A stretch of DNA of 64,000 nucleotides from Manis javanica (Eukaryota > Chordata > Mammalia > Pholidota > Manidae), in assembly GCF_040802235.1 (NCBI RefSeq), contig NC_133166.1, forward strand, positions 117,318,991 to 117,382,990, written 5' to 3'. The notes under the pieces are model-generated. The model was not told the origin of the DNA. It saw only the letters and a list, made by a program, of their open reading frames with translations, and ran no database searches. Positions 1 through 11,449 of the stretch are shown in pieces (the first letter of the stretch is position 1; each line of letters starts with the position of its first letter). The translations under genes were made by a program, and so were the position numbers.

Positions 1-392
1 GTGTGCTCTGCTGCTGGGAGCTGCGCTTCTCTCCTCCACGGCTGTCGGGGTTGCCAGGTCCAATGACACGGGACAGAGTCAAACTTGCTCTTTATCTGTA
101 AATGTGTTATTAATCCCTACCTGTGAGTATTCAGATCTTACTGGGTGTCCAGTATTTTTGCATGCTGCATTGGGCAACTGATGCTGTACCCCTGGGACCT
201 CACTTGGTACCTGACATAGAGTAGGTGCTCAGTAAGTGTTAGATGAAGGAATGATGGAAGCGATGGTGGCAGGCACAGGTGCTGCAGGGCACAGTGGAGA
301 GGTAGCAGACTCCCTAGAAGAGGCGGCACATGAGCCAAAGTAGACGGAGGTATTGGGTCATGGCATCAACCAGTCCCTCCATGGGGATGCCT
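1..392 (+). other. Intergenic, with a short L2-like 3' end near 196-275
   Basis: No gene is visible. The stretch around 210-250 (CTGACATAGAGTAGGTGCTC, followed by AGTAAGTGTTAGATGAA) has the typical 3' end of an L2 retroposon. The rest is unrecognised. Confidence 0.5.
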
Positions 393-822
393 CCTGTAGC
401 GGGTTGAATAGTGTCCCCCAAAAGAAATGTCCATGTCCAACCCCGGGACCTTATTTGGAAACTGGGTCTTTGCAGATATAATTAAGGGTCTCAGGATGAG
501 ATCATCCCGGATTGAGGGTTGGCTCCAAAGCCAATGACTAATGTCCTTATAAGAGAAAGGAGAAGGAGGTTGGAGACACACACACAGGGAAGATGGCCAT
601 ATGAAGACAGAGCAGAGACTGCAGTGAGGCAGCTACAAGCCAAGGAACGCCAAAGATTTCCGGGAGCCACCAGAAACCAGGAGAGAGGCAGAGAAGGAAC
701 TCTCCCTTACAGCCTCCTAAAGGAACCAACCCTGCCAGCACCGCGATACTGCATTTCTGTTGTTCTAATGCATCCACTATGTGGTCCCCGTTACGGCAGC
801 CCTGGAACCGAATATGCCCCAA
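393..822 (+). mobile_element. MaLR (MLT1-like) solo LTR
   Basis: The order of landmarks is that of MLT1 LTRs: GGGTTGAATAGTGTCCCCC at the start, GACCTTATTTGGAAACTGGG, GTCCTTATAAGAGAAAGG, ACAAGCCAAGGAACGCCAAA, and an end reading TTTCTGTTGTTCTAA before GTTACGGCAGCCCTGGAA. It is diverged and non-coding. Assignment is from remembered family structure, so the subfamily is open. Confidence 0.75.
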
Positions 823-975
823 GCCTCCGCCCTTCCCAGGACTCTTCCTTCACGACCCCTCCCCTGCCAGGATCCCCTGTCGTACCGGACCTGTTATCCA
901 GCCTGTGGTAGCCAGCCACAAAACGGGCCCAGTGACCCTAGCCTCCTGGCATTCATGCCTTCATATAGTCCCCCC

Positions 976-1350
976 TGAAAGGGTATCTCGCCGTGACCCT
1001 TCTTACCCCGCAACGACTCAGGAGACACGGGCCCACACAAGAGATTTTATTACTGAAAGAGAAAACACCTGCCCCCAGAGAGACGGAGCAGCAGCTCGTG
1101 GGTAAGGAAGCGCATTTTTAAGGAGTAGGGGTAGGGTGTGTTCTGCCTCGGTGATTGGATCTCAAGGGGTGGGCGACCGTCTGGCTGTTGGTGATTGGAT
1201 CTCAAGGGGTGGGGGTCTTAGCGCGCCAGAATTTGCCTTCACCCCCCACACTGAATAGGGCTGACCTATGTGACAATAAGGGACTACAGGAGTGATGGTG
1301 AGTGTGAGGCTCCCAAGGCAAGGTTACAAAACTTGGGACCAAACTTTTGC
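976..1350 (-). mobile_element. Solo retroviral-type LTR on the minus strand, inside the MLT1-like LTR
   Basis: On the minus strand there are two CCAAT boxes in a perfect 24-bp direct repeat (1,150-1,173 and 1,190-1,213), then a TTAAAAA TATA-like box near 1,117, then AATAAA at 1,046-1,051, and a terminus ending ...CCCTTTCA at 976. This is the U3-R-U5 order of an LTR. No internal retroviral coding region is attached, so it is a solo LTR. Family not identified. Confidence 0.6.
1150..1213 (-). repeat. Two identical 24-bp direct repeats, 40-bp period, each with a CCAAT box
   Basis: Bases 1,150-1,173 are repeated exactly at 1,190-1,213. Each copy contains ATTGG (CCAAT on the minus strand). The arrangement resembles an LTR enhancer/promoter duplication. 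Confidence 0.9.
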
Positions 1351-1690
1351 CCCAGTCTCTTGGATGGCTCTCGTTGGAGGAAGCCACCCGCCATGCGGTC
1401 AGGACATTGAGCAGAACCGTGGCTAAGTCCACATGGCGGGAAACTGAAGCTTCTTACCAGCATCCAGCCCCAACTTACAGACCAGGTGAGTGAGCCACCT
1501 CGGAAGACGACTGCCCCGCACTAGACATGCTTTCAGATGACTGAAGCCCAGAGCAACCCCATGGGAGACCCTGAGACAACCACCCAGGGAAATCACTCCT
1601 GAGATTCGGACTCGCAGAACCTTTGGGGTCGTCTATTGTACAGCACCACTGGGTTTAGCCTTGACAGCCGGCCTCACGGGTCCCAGGCAG

Positions 1691-2284
1691 GGAAGAGGCT
1701 GCTAGACTGTTGGGACTGGGAGGGGCCAGGGGGTCATCCGGCCTACCTATCCCTTACAGCCCGGGAGGCCAAGGCCCTGAGAGGGGCCCACTGGGGGAGA
1801 AGGGGCTGAGATGTGCTGCCTTCAGGAAAGGCCCCTGTAAGTCCGGAGAGAGGAAATTCCGGGGCAAAATACCTCTAAAAACAGAAACCAGTCAAAGGGA
1901 GAAATGAAGTTTAAAACCCGTTTATTGCTTACAAACTGCAGTCCAGGGCCGTCTTTCTCCTCTGCTCTGGAAGAAACCAGTAGGCAGGCCAGCCCCCTAC
2001 CCTTAACCTCTCAGGTTCAGACATGCCCTCGGTTGCCCAGGTAATCACCCATTGATATGGAGATGAGCTTCTCTCCACCCAGGAGGAAGATGCAAATGCT
2101 CTAAAACCATACTTCTCTCCCCACTTGAGCGCCTGTTGATCTGCAGATACACCAAAGCCAGGTGAGATATTCTGGAAATATTAGTTTTACCCACAGCCCC
2201 CTTCAGATCTTTGTCCAGGTAAGTCATGCTCAATCTGAACAGACCCAGTGCCCAGAGGCTGCTGCCCCCTGGATGTTGCCCAGG
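1691..2284. other. Intergenic, nothing recognised
   Basis: No gene, RNA or repeat that I can name is seen here; open frames are short and without domain similarity. Confidence 0.5.
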
Positions 2285-2668
2285 GCTGCTGGGCAACAAA
2301 GTACCCCAGACTGGGTGACTTAAGCAACAGCAATTTATTGCCTCCTGGTTCTGGAGGCTGGAGTCTGAAGTCTAGGGACTGGCAGGCCTGGGTCCTTCTA
2401 AGGGCTGTGAGGAAGTATGTGCCAGGCTGCTGTCCTTGGCTTGTGGGCGAGCGTCTTCACGCTCAGGTGGCATTCTCCCTGTATGGCTGTCTGGGTTCAG
2501 ATTTCCCCTTCTTGAAAGGACACTGTATATTGGATTCTAACGACTTTGCTTTAACTTGACTGTGTCTATAAAGACCCTATTTCCGAATAAGGTCACATTC
2601 TCAGGTACTAGGGGTTAGGACTTCAACATACGAATTTTGGGGAGGACACAATTAAACCTATAATGTCC
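2285..2668 (-). mobile_element. MaLR (MST/MLT1-like) LTR on the minus strand
   Basis: The + strand reads as the reverse complement of a MaLR LTR: ACAAAGTACCCCAGACTGGG, CTTAAGCAACAGCAATTTAT, TTCTGGAGGCTGGAGTCTGA, and at the far end CATACGAATTTTGGGGAGGA. It is non-coding and diverged. Confidence 0.7.
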
Positions 2669-3774
2669 CAGGACCCCCTTTTTAGGGCCAATGTCTTTCT
2701 GCCGGTCATTTGTTCTGTTTCCTGGCCTGTTTCCTTCTTTCTGCCTCCCACTACCCGTTTTGTGCTCATGGCAGACATCACCAGCCGCTCCGGGCATTCT
2801 TTCTGCTGAAGCAAGGTACAGATGCAGAGTCCTCATCAGCGGTCTACAGGCAAATCTGCCCATAATATGGGCTGATTCAGGCTTTGCAGAAGAAAGGGAG
2901 ATGGAGGAGACGATGAAAATGAACACCCGTTGAATGAATGACTGCATAGATCTAACCGATGCAATAGTTCAAACCCACCAACTTGTCTGTCTTTCCCAGG
3001 TTGTCTGTCCGTGCTGACTCACCAGTGGGGCTGATGAGCTTGCTTTCCACGAGGAGCTGCAGCCCACTTTGTTGGTTCTCATCTTAGGAAAGGTGGGTAC
3101 CCGGGAACAATGACTTTGGGTCCAGAGCCCATGTCTGCTAAGAAAGGGAACCATGGCCCTTTTCTTTTGTTTATAGTTCAGCCAGTAAGTATTTCTAAAT
3201 GCGAAATGCAGGGAGGGTGCTGTGTCAGGGGGAGGGGGTGGGCAGTGGGGACCAGGCTGCCTTAATCTTTGCTAATAGAGCCCAACTCCGCGCTCGCTCG
3301 GTGATGGGTGGGGATCCCCGGATGTTATGGCAAGAGTGCTGGAGCACAGACCTGATGGGTCCAATCCAAGCATGGGTATCCTTTGCCAGAGATTGGTTTG
3401 AAGGGCATGGGCCTATTCAGGGATTTCTAGGAAAGGTGTTCTCTCTGATAAAAGAAAGATGCCAAGGAAAAAGCCTTGGGCCTATGCCTTTCCCCTCCCA
3501 CTCTGCAAATTGTCCTCAAAGGGTGGGATGCTTGGAGCAGCTGCAGCCATTCATGACTGTGAAAGGACCTTCTGAGGCAAGGAAGAGGCAGAGCTGAGAA
3601 CTGGGAAACCCCTGGGGTCTTGACGGGCACGGACCTCCACACAGCTTAGCAAAGACAGTAAAATGTCTGCTTTGATCAAGCCACCATTGAATGGCTATTT
3701 CTCCTCTATAGGAGGAACAGCAAAATGCATCTCCACTGAAAGGATGTGGACCCAGGGAAATGAAAAACAGGGCT
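2669..3774. other. Intergenic, nothing recognised
   Basis: Unique-looking sequence of medium GC. The longest frames (for example 3,199-3,597 +) have no domain, initiation context or splice pattern supporting a gene. Confidence 0.5.
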
Positions 3775-3905
3775 CCAGTACTAGCTGGCTTGAGATTGGT
3801 CCCAGCTCTGCCACTTTCAAGCTGTGTGACCCTAGACAGGTCATCTTCTGAAGCTTCTGCTCCTCGTCTGTAAAATGAAGATAATTAGAGTGCCCACTAG
3901 GTATT
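3775..3905 (+). repeat. MIR SINE fragment
   Basis: The MIR core is readable: GCTCTGCCACTTTCAAGCTG, then TGTGACCCTAGACAGGTCA, then TCGTCTGTAAAATGAAGATA. It is an ancient tRNA-derived SINE shared by mammals. Confidence 0.8.
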
Positions 3906-3964
3906 CTAGGGCCACTGTGGGGGAAAAGGAGTCAATTTACACAAGGCCTTTTGTACACAGTGGT

Positions 3965-4095
3965 TAATACCTATAAGCATTCAATTCATTTGTTTATTCA
4001 TCCACTAATTTATTCAATAATTGTTATGGAGCATCTACTATGTACCTGTACTAATCTAGGGTCTGGTGATGTAGTTTGAAAGAAATAGTAGGCAC
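3965..4095 (-). repeat. L2-like 3' end, minus orientation
   Basis: ATTCATTTGTTTATTCATCC followed by GGAGCATCTACTATGTACCT is the reverse complement of the L2 3' end. Confidence 0.65.
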
Positions 4096-4299
4096 TCAAA
4101 TAAGTTGGCTGTTATATTATCATAAGAAGTTGGCTTTTTCTATTATTTTGTGAGTCTTTGCCTACATGGGACTCCTAAAATGTCGGTAGAATCAGTGGAA
4201 TTTTGGCAGAACTAATTTCCCCGGACCTGGCAGTGTAGGGACCTATGGAGTGAGGGGCTGGGGCAGTTAGGAGGGCTCTCCTGATGAGAGGGTGTCTGG

Positions 4300-5720
4300 G
4301 AGACTGAGCTGATTGACTCAGCAGTCATTGTTGAGCATCTACTGAGTGCCAGCTGCTGTGCAGCTGTGTGAGGATGCACAGGTGAGACAGAATCTCTGCC
4401 CTCTCTGGGCTCCCAGACTTGATGAGGAGGGAATAGACAGGTAAACAGGGAATAGATAGGTAAACAGGTAGGTGGTGACATTACAGTGTGATCAGTGTGC
4501 TGAGATGGGGAGCAGATGTCCTAGACAAAGTGACAGCTGAACTTAATTCTGCAAGGCAAATGAGAACTGGTCAAGAAGGAAAGGAATTGGCATTCCAGGT
4601 ATTGGGAATTGCATGTATAGACAGACTCCAGGGGAAATGAACGTTGTTGAGTATGGCTGAACCATAAGTTCGAGTTGGCAAGTGTTGAGAGAGATTGTTT
4701 CAGAAGCTGTGACTGCAGATGACAGAAAACTGAAATTAACCAGGCTCAAACAATCAAGGGAATATATTGGTTTATATACGTAAAAAGTTTGGAGGCCCAG
4801 TGGCTTCAGGTGAGGTTGATCCAGCAGCTCAGTGATGTCCCTGAGAAGCCAGTTTTTTTTCTATTTCTTTGGGGTGCCATCCACAGCCTTAGCTTTCCTT
4901 AGGGATCAGAGATGGCAACCAACACTCCTGGCTCAGCTTCCTGAGCTTCACCCATGTTTGTAACATACTGATTGGGCCAGTTTAGGGCACTAGCCCACTT
5001 TCTGAACCAATCATGGTGTCCAGGGCCTTGGGAAAGGCTGACATTAGGGTGAGATCAACCCACAGCAACACATGGATCCCCGAAGGAGAAAGGCAACGGG
5101 GGAATGCATGTCTGGAGGCCAGATTTTGATGGAGCTAAATCATGCTCTGGAGGTGGAACTTAATCCGAGGGTAATGAGCAGCAGAGGACTGACTTGAAGA
5201 GATTGGATTAGAGAAAGATCGCACTGGCTGCTGAATAAAGTGTAGAGGGCTGCGCTAGAGGAGGCAGGGGGGCCAGCTGGAAGGCTGTCTCAGTAACGGG
5301 GTTGGGGGGGGGGTACGGGGCTGTGGGGGAGGGGCTTGCCAGAAACTGGATACTGATTGACACGGAAGTGAAGCAGAGGGAGGAGTCCAGAGCAACTCCC
5401 AAGTTTCTGCTTTGGGTACTGGTGGAGAGGAGAATGGGGATGGGGACGGGGGTAAGGGGGACAGGCAGTGCAAATGGGTGTTCAGGAGGCTGAGATCCGC
5501 TTTGGGCAGGGTGAACTTGAGGCTTCTGAGCGATAACCAAGGGCAGAAATCCCGAGGGCAGTTGTTGGTTGGATGTGGGAGTCTAGAGCCCAGGGTGGGA
5601 GTTGTGAGCTGGGGAAGGAGGTTGGAGTGTCCATAGGCCAATGAGTTAAGGATGTGGACCAGGCCTGAAGGATCAATAGTAAGGGTTTGGAGGCAGGCAG
5701 GAGGGGAGTGGGTAGGGAGC
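4300..5720 (-). repeat. Extended old L2-associated repeat, minus orientation, interrupted
   Basis: It starts with GTTGAGCATCTACTGAGTGC and AATAGACAGGTAAACAGGG, continues through GGAATTGGCATTCCAGGTA, and resumes after about 5,140 with AGAAAGATCGCACTGGCTGC, AACTCCCAAGTTTCTGC and GGGAGTCTAGAGCCCAGGGT. These match the landmark order of a long, common, non-coding mammalian repeat that extends from L2 ends. Family name uncertain. Confidence 0.5.
4690..5140. repeat. Probable separate old repeat splitting the L2-associated block
   Basis: GCAGATGACAGAAAACTGAA, CAGGCTCAAACAATCAAGGG and ATATTGGTTTATATACG have the look of an ancient mammalian interspersed element inserted into the surrounding one. I cannot assign the family. 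Confidence 0.35.
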
Positions 5721-5953
5721 TCAGAGCCAGGAGCAGGGGTGGCCCTCTCTGTTCAGTCCTGCCCAGAGGTGGAGTGGGATCATGCCAGCCAAACGTCCTT
5801 TGGGTTTAGAGATAATAGGCGCTGGTGACCTTGGCAAGAACAGTCTCCATGGAGTGGCAGAGGGTGAGGCAGCACTGCAGTGGGGTGGGGATGAGTGGGA
5901 GGTGAAGACAAGGATAAAGGGGTGTGAACACATCTTTTAAGAAGCCCAGCTTT

Positions 5954-5971
5954 AAAAAAAAAAAAAAAAAA
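5954..5971 (+). repeat. A-tract of about 18 bases
   Basis: An uninterrupted A run stands without a recognisable retroposon body in front of it. Confidence 0.9.
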
Positions 5972-6172
5972 GAGAAGGCAGCAATAGCTAAAGCTGAAGA
6001 GTAGCTAAAGGTAAACAAGGGGTGGAGGGAGGGTGTATGTGCTGGTGTGCATGTGTCGGTGTAGGTGGGTGGGGGGTGATTTAGGATGGAGGGACTTAAG
6101 CAGGCTGAACTGCTGAGGGGAAAGAGACAGGGAGAGGACCAGAGGGGTTGTGGGGGGGGGCAAAGAGAGAGT

Positions 6173-6175
<3 letters not shown>

Positions 6176-6217
<42 letters not shown>
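6176..6217 (+). repeat. (TG)21 microsatellite
   Basis: A pure TG repeat of 42 bases, long enough to be length-polymorphic. Confidence 0.98.
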
Positions 6218-6218
<1 letters not shown>

Positions 6219-6519
6219 TGGGCGATGTGGAGCCTGGGAATGAAGCTGGCCTTGAAGGGGGGAAGGTAAGGTTTGTCTACACTGGAGGTGAGAGGAAGGA
6301 GCTGAATCTCTGGAGAGCAGAGCTCCCTGTAGGAGCCAGCAGTCCCAAGGGATAGGCTGGGCATGGTGCCAGAGGCATGCAAATAGGTGGGCTGGGCCAG
6401 GGTTTGCAAGGTGGATGGGGCATTCTGGAGCACCAGGCAGGGCTCAGCAGCTGGTAAGCAGACCTGTTTGGCTGGACCAGAGACAGGCTAGAAAGCGCTT
6501 GAGTACTGGGCCAGGAGAG

Positions 6520-6700
6520 GAGAAGAAGGTCCAGATTTGCTCAGAAGGCGATAGGGAGCCATGGAAGTTTATTGAGCAGGAGGTGGTTGTGGGGGGAACA
6601 TGATCAAAGCAGTCTTTAAGAATCCGTGTCCAGCTACGTGTACATGATAGATTGGAGAGATCAGACTGAAGGCAGGAATCCAGAGCAGTGGATGATCTGA
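6520..6700 (-). repeat. Fragment of the same old L2-associated repeat
   Basis: GATAGGGAGCCATGGAAGTT, then TATTGAGCAGGAGGTGG, then GAACATGATCAAAGCAGTC resemble another segment of the block at 4,300-5,720. Family name uncertain. Confidence 0.45.
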
Positions 6701-6944
6701 AAAGAAATGTCAAGTACCAAATGTCACAAAGGAAGAGCTTTTGGCTCCAGAGATCAGACCCAGGAGTCGTGGCTGGCTTTGGCCTTTGGCTGGTCCAGAG
6801 CATGGGCTGCCTCGCAGAGCAGTGAGGGAATTCCAGCCCTGCTGGCGGTGTACAAGAGGGAACCCCTGCTTCAGAAGGAAACCAGCATTGATGGAGGGTC
6901 TAATTACATTCCATCTGGGATGATGTTGGTTCCTCCCAACCATT

Positions 6945-7085
6945 AAATGAGGTCAGAATTATTGTTCCTTTTGAGAGATGGTGGGGGCTGAGGCTCAGAG
7001 AGGCCAAGTAACTCACTTCAGGCCACACAGCAAAGGGGAAGCCAAACCAGGGCTCATCTCAGGTCTGAGTTCCTTGGTCTGCACT
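6945..7085 (-). repeat. MIR SINE fragment, minus orientation
   Basis: GCTCAGAGAGGCCAAGTAAC followed by CACACAGCAAAGGGGAAG is the reverse complement of the MIR core. Confidence 0.75.
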
Positions 7086-8430
7086 GCTCCTGCACTTTCC
7101 TGCTGTTCCTGTCACCTCTGCCATTTCTCTAGGTGTTTCGGCTCCACCTGACTGTTCAGGGAGCTTCTTGGTGGCTCTGGGCCAGTGAGACTGGCTGGTG
7201 ATTGGATCTAAACCTCAGTAACTCCAAATGGCCCATTTGGACCAAGGGTGGAGACTTTGACCCCATGCACTTACCCCAGGAGAATGGACTCTTCAGGGTG
7301 CCAGGCTCAGCCTTGGGAGAACATTTGTGGCCAGGCGTGGGGTGGGACCCTTTGGTTCACGCTGTCACCACCAGGGGGCGCAGAGTGTTGAGGTGAGGGC
7401 ATAAGGAGGTCCCCTTCCTGGCTTCCAGAGCAACAGAGTGGGCTCCTGGGTCTGGGGAGCCCCTGCCGCCTCCTTGTGCCTCTGTCAGCTAAGGTCTTGC
7501 TGACCCTTCCTCCCCAGTTCCTGCTTTGCTCAGGGAGTCAGAATTCCTCCGCGTGGGTGTCAGGAAGCCTGGGGTCTCCTTTCTGACCTGCCTGTTTTAT
7601 TCTGCCCTCCGCTCCCCACCGTTCCACTCAGATGTGTCCGGCTCACCTCCTTTAGCCCTCTCCTCACGAGGCTGCAGTGCTGAGGCGGTGCCAAGCACCA
7701 GACTGTCACCTCTGTCACCTTCTCAGCCTCTTCACAGTGCTGGGTGGGAGTGGAGGCCAGTCCAGGGGATTAGTAACTGAGGGGGAGGGCAGTGCCCTGG
7801 ACCACACAGCCTGCCTCTGGGCCCTGGGGGCCTGGGGGGAGGGAGGGATCAAATTCCTGCCTGGGCAGGATTGAGGGGTGGGGGCCCTGGAGGGAGCTCC
7901 CCATGCTCTTCCATGTGGTAGCCCCTCTCCTGCCGTCCCCAGCTTCATCTCCCCTCCAGGCCTCCAGGCCTCCAGGCTCAGGGAAGATCTACCCACAACT
8001 CCCCCAGCTGCTCAGCCAGGTTTCTGCTTAGATCCTGCCACCCTTCCTCCCTCCCTCCTCCACCCCAGCGCCTGCTGCCTGCCTACCTCCCTCCCCAAGC
8101 TTAGCCCCTTGGCTGTGGCCACTGAGGGCCTGGCCGGGGTCCCAGGCACCACACCGCAGAGGCCAGCCTCGCGTGGGCCAGAGCTTGGGACAGTCCCAGT
8201 CTGTCTGGCAGGGCTGCGGGTTCAGGATTGGCTGGAGCTGCCCCCGCCTTTGGGAGGAGGGAGATGTGAGGTGAGGCCCAGTGGCTTGCTCAAGGTCACC
8301 CTCCTTTTCTCTCCCAGCATCCCTGTTCAACCTTTGTCCCTTCTGCCTCACCTTGAGGAGGGAGGAGGCAAGATGACCAACAGGCAGAGGACAGAGAAGC
8401 CCAGGGAAGAGTAAAGCTTTTTGGGCTGCT
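7086..8430. other. Intergenic, GC-rich, nothing recognised
   Basis: No splice-compatible coding structure or named repeat. The open frames on both strands around 7,878-8,558 overlap each other in GC-rich, low-complexity sequence, which argues against coding. Confidence 0.5.
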
Positions 8431-8431
8431 G

Positions 8432-8575
8432 GTGTTTGTGCATTCAGCAGATATTGAGTGCCTACTGTATGCCAGGCACTGAAAACACAACAGTGAACAC
8501 AGTGGACCCAATCCCTCCCTGCCCATGGCCCAGGGAGAGACTGGCAAGCAATAAACAATCACACAAATAATGTAA
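8432..8575 (-). repeat. L2-like 3' end, minus orientation
   Basis: GCAGATATTGAGTGCCTACT, then GTATGCCAGGCACTGAAAAC and CAAGCAATAAACAATCACAC show the reverse-complement L2 end pattern. Confidence 0.75.
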
Positions 8576-11039
8576 ACTTGTGTCCCTAGCAGTGTGGCAA
8601 AGGCACTGAGTGGGGATTGGGTCTGGCTTCCCTGGGACCTCAGGGCTGAGGAGCCTCATCTGGCTTAGGGGAGGTAGGCAGGCTTCAGACATGGCCAGAG
8701 GCTTTGTGGAGGCCAAAGCCTCAGTTTCCTCACCTGGAAAACGCAGGAAATAAGTGTGACCCCCCTCCCAGGGCTGCTGCACAGCGGCCTGCATCCTGGC
8801 CTGCAGCCCTCAAAAAGAAGGCGTTGTCATCCTCCCTGAGAAGGGTGTGGAAACTCGTCCAGTGACAAGGGCAGGGAGGGTATTCCCGGAGACCAGAAGC
8901 CCTCTCACAGCTCAGGGGTGGCCTCAGGGGGCCCCGTCCTGGTGTTGTGCTGTGAGCTCGGCTGGTCCCTCCATTGCAGAGGCTGGAGGAGAGGAGGGGC
9001 TGGTTCCTGGGCTGCCGTTCCTTCGCTCCCCTTCCATACCCCCATGCTCCTGGCCACGTGGCACGTCTGCGCCCCGGCGTTGGAGGGCGGATGATTCTAA
9101 CCCAGGGGGTTAGCAGAGCCAAGAAAAGTGGGTGGGATCTGGGGTACCGCTGAGACCAGGTCCTGTGGCATGCTGCTCCACCCCGCCCTACAGCCCCAGG
9201 GCGGCAGGGAGTGGGTGCTGTCTCTTTAAGAGCCTTCAGGCTTCTGGGAGCAGATGGCCAGGCCGGCCGGGGCCCCTTGTCCTTTGTGTGGGTTTGCACA
9301 AAAGAGGGGGCCAGCTGGGGAGGGGGCGGCTGCAGCAGGTGGGAGGGTGGGGCCTTGCCTCTCCCCCTCCTAGCCCTCAGACTGCCCCTTGGGGAGGGAT
9401 TTTCTCGCTAGGAATGTGCCTTCTCTCTGGACACTGTGGCCCCCACAGTCGCCCCCAAACTCCTAGGATACCCCTCCTAGGATATCCTGTCCTACCTCCT
9501 AGGCTGAAGCCTCATCATATCAGGGCCTAGGGACTACCCCCTCTCCAGCTCCCGGGAATAAATAAACCTCCCCTCCCTGCCCCCACCTCCAGAGCAGAAT
9601 CTTCCTTTGGCCCTCAGCTCGGACTCCAGGGAGGAGTGAGAGCAGAATCAGGTCTTGTTGGGGGAGGGGTGCTGAGGAAGGACCGAACCCGGTGGCTGGG
9701 AGTACCTGGGGCAGCCCTGGAGGAGGGAGGCCAGAATAAGCGTGATGTTGAGGCCTGGGGCTGAGGGCCTGGGTCCCGACCGTAGGTGTGAATACGGAAA
9801 GGAGACAAGGGTAGGGGGTTGGGAGACCCACCTGAGGCCAGGTCTAATGGGGGCTGGCGTGGGCAAGACGGAAGACTCCATCATAAGGAGAGTTGTGTGC
9901 AGCGATGGCTGTCTGCCTGGCAGGAGGGGACAGAGATGAGAGCCTCCCTGAAGACTGGAGGTGCTGGGGGCCCAGGTGGTACCCTGCCATTCAGGAGTTG
10001 TTAGGCTGGGGAGCTTCTCACCCCGTGGTGGATCCCCTTAGCTCAGACCAGCCCTTGGCTCATTCATTCTCCTCTTTTGTCCAGACCTCCCCACCCTGGG
10101 GCTTGATGCCCAATCCATGATTTAAGAGGAGGAAAAAAAGCCCTGTAGCTCTGGCCGGAGGTGTGACGGGCAACGTGGCCGCAGGCTGGGTGGCCCCATG
10201 TGGCCCGACAGCGCCGCAGCAGGGTGGGTCGTGCCTGATGTTGCCTGTCCTCCCACAGAAGCCCCCAGGACCAGACAGTCCCAGCCAGGTCGTGGACGGA
10301 CCGCAGGACCCGGACCGCCTGGCCGCACGCAGCGGGTGGGGGCGGGGATCCCTGGCTGGGCCCTGGGTTGCTTCTAAATTTAGGAATCTGATTACAGTGT
10401 GGCTGAGGAAGGGAAAGGAGAGGAGGGTGCGAGTGCAGGCTCAGCTCTGTCTGGGCACAGCGGGGTGTGCCCGGGTGGAGGTGTGTCTAGGAATCTGGGA
10501 CTCCGGGTGGGAGGGGCGGCGGGCGGGGGCTTCGGCCTGTGTGCACTGCAGCACGTGCCCTGGGCGGCGGGGACGGGCACGGGAGCAGCCCGCAGGCTCA
10601 GAGCCGCCGCCGGTGTGTGCGCTGGTTCTTTGTGTGCCTGGCAGGGTGGCTGGGTCTGGCTTTGAAAGTCTCTGCCCACCCCCTCCCCCATCTCCGTCTG
10701 TGCAGCTCTACCCGCTTCCCGGTCTGTCATTCTGCCCGTGCTTGTCCTGGGGGAGGGGGATGCTGCTCCTGGCGGGGGTGACAGCGAACCCGGTGGGGAG
10801 GAGACCCAGCTCCTCCTCCTCCCTGGAGTCCAGACTTCCCCTGCACCTTCCACATTCCCATCCTTCAGCCCCTTTTGCCACTATTTTGGGGTGCACACTG
10901 CAGCAGTTACCTTTAACTGCTTTAATTCTTTATTGGGGTGGCCTCTGGGGAAACACAGATACACTGGAAGCCAGGTTTTGGTCCGGTAGCTCTTGGAGGA
11001 CTTCATTCCTCGCCACTCCGGCCTCCCATCCGCCCTGGC
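8576..11039. other. GC-rich intergenic DNA upstream of RCOR2
   Basis: No gene is supported. A short MIR-like scrap (CCTCAGTTTCCTCACCTGG) lies near 8,718. Around 9,225-9,345 there is a compact block with paired CTTTGTG/CACAAAAG motifs. The 388-codon frame at 10,163-11,329 is treated as a GC-rich artefact. Confidence 0.5.
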
Positions 11040-11449
11040 CCCCAAGGGCGCATGAAGGGGGGTCCCCCCTGCGGAAGGGGGGGCGGGGAGTTCCTTGGCA
11101 GGAAGGGAAATGGAAGGAAAAGCTGGGCTCCACCCGGGCGGGCGGGCAGGCGGCCTCAGGGCCCCCGGGGCAGGCGGCAGTAACCCGAGCCCACCGGTGT
11201 ACGGAGCTGGTGTGCGCGCGGCTGGGGCTGACCTCTGGCTGCTCCTGGGGGGCAGTGGGGTCTCCCCCAGGGGTAAGTCTGGTAGTCCCGGGGGCCCTCA
11301 GAAGGAAGCGCTCCCCACCCTGGTCCTGACCCCACCCCCTGGAGGTCCAGCCCCGGCCCCTAGGCCCCGCCCCCGGGCCCTCCCTCCCACCCCAGGGCCA
11401 GATGTTCAGCTGGCGGAGGCATCGGCTGGGGGAGGGGTGCTGAGGCCGC

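Larger units (their letters stand above)
900..1690 (+). mobile_element. Second MaLR/MLT1-like LTR, interrupted by another LTR
   Basis: A left part (about 900-975, GGCATTCATGCCTTCATATA, then GTCCCCC) and a right part (about 1,350-1,690, including CAGGTGAGTGAGCCACCTCG and CTTTCAGATGACTGAAGCC) read as one MLT1-type LTR once the inserted 976-1,350 element is removed. Boundaries are approximate. Confidence 0.55.

Noticed and set aside
10163-11329. A 388-codon open frame on the + strand upstream of RCOR2
   Set aside because: It lies in very GC-rich sequence where stops are rare, is compositionally biased (W, G, P, R, S), has no domain, and overlaps frames on the other strand.
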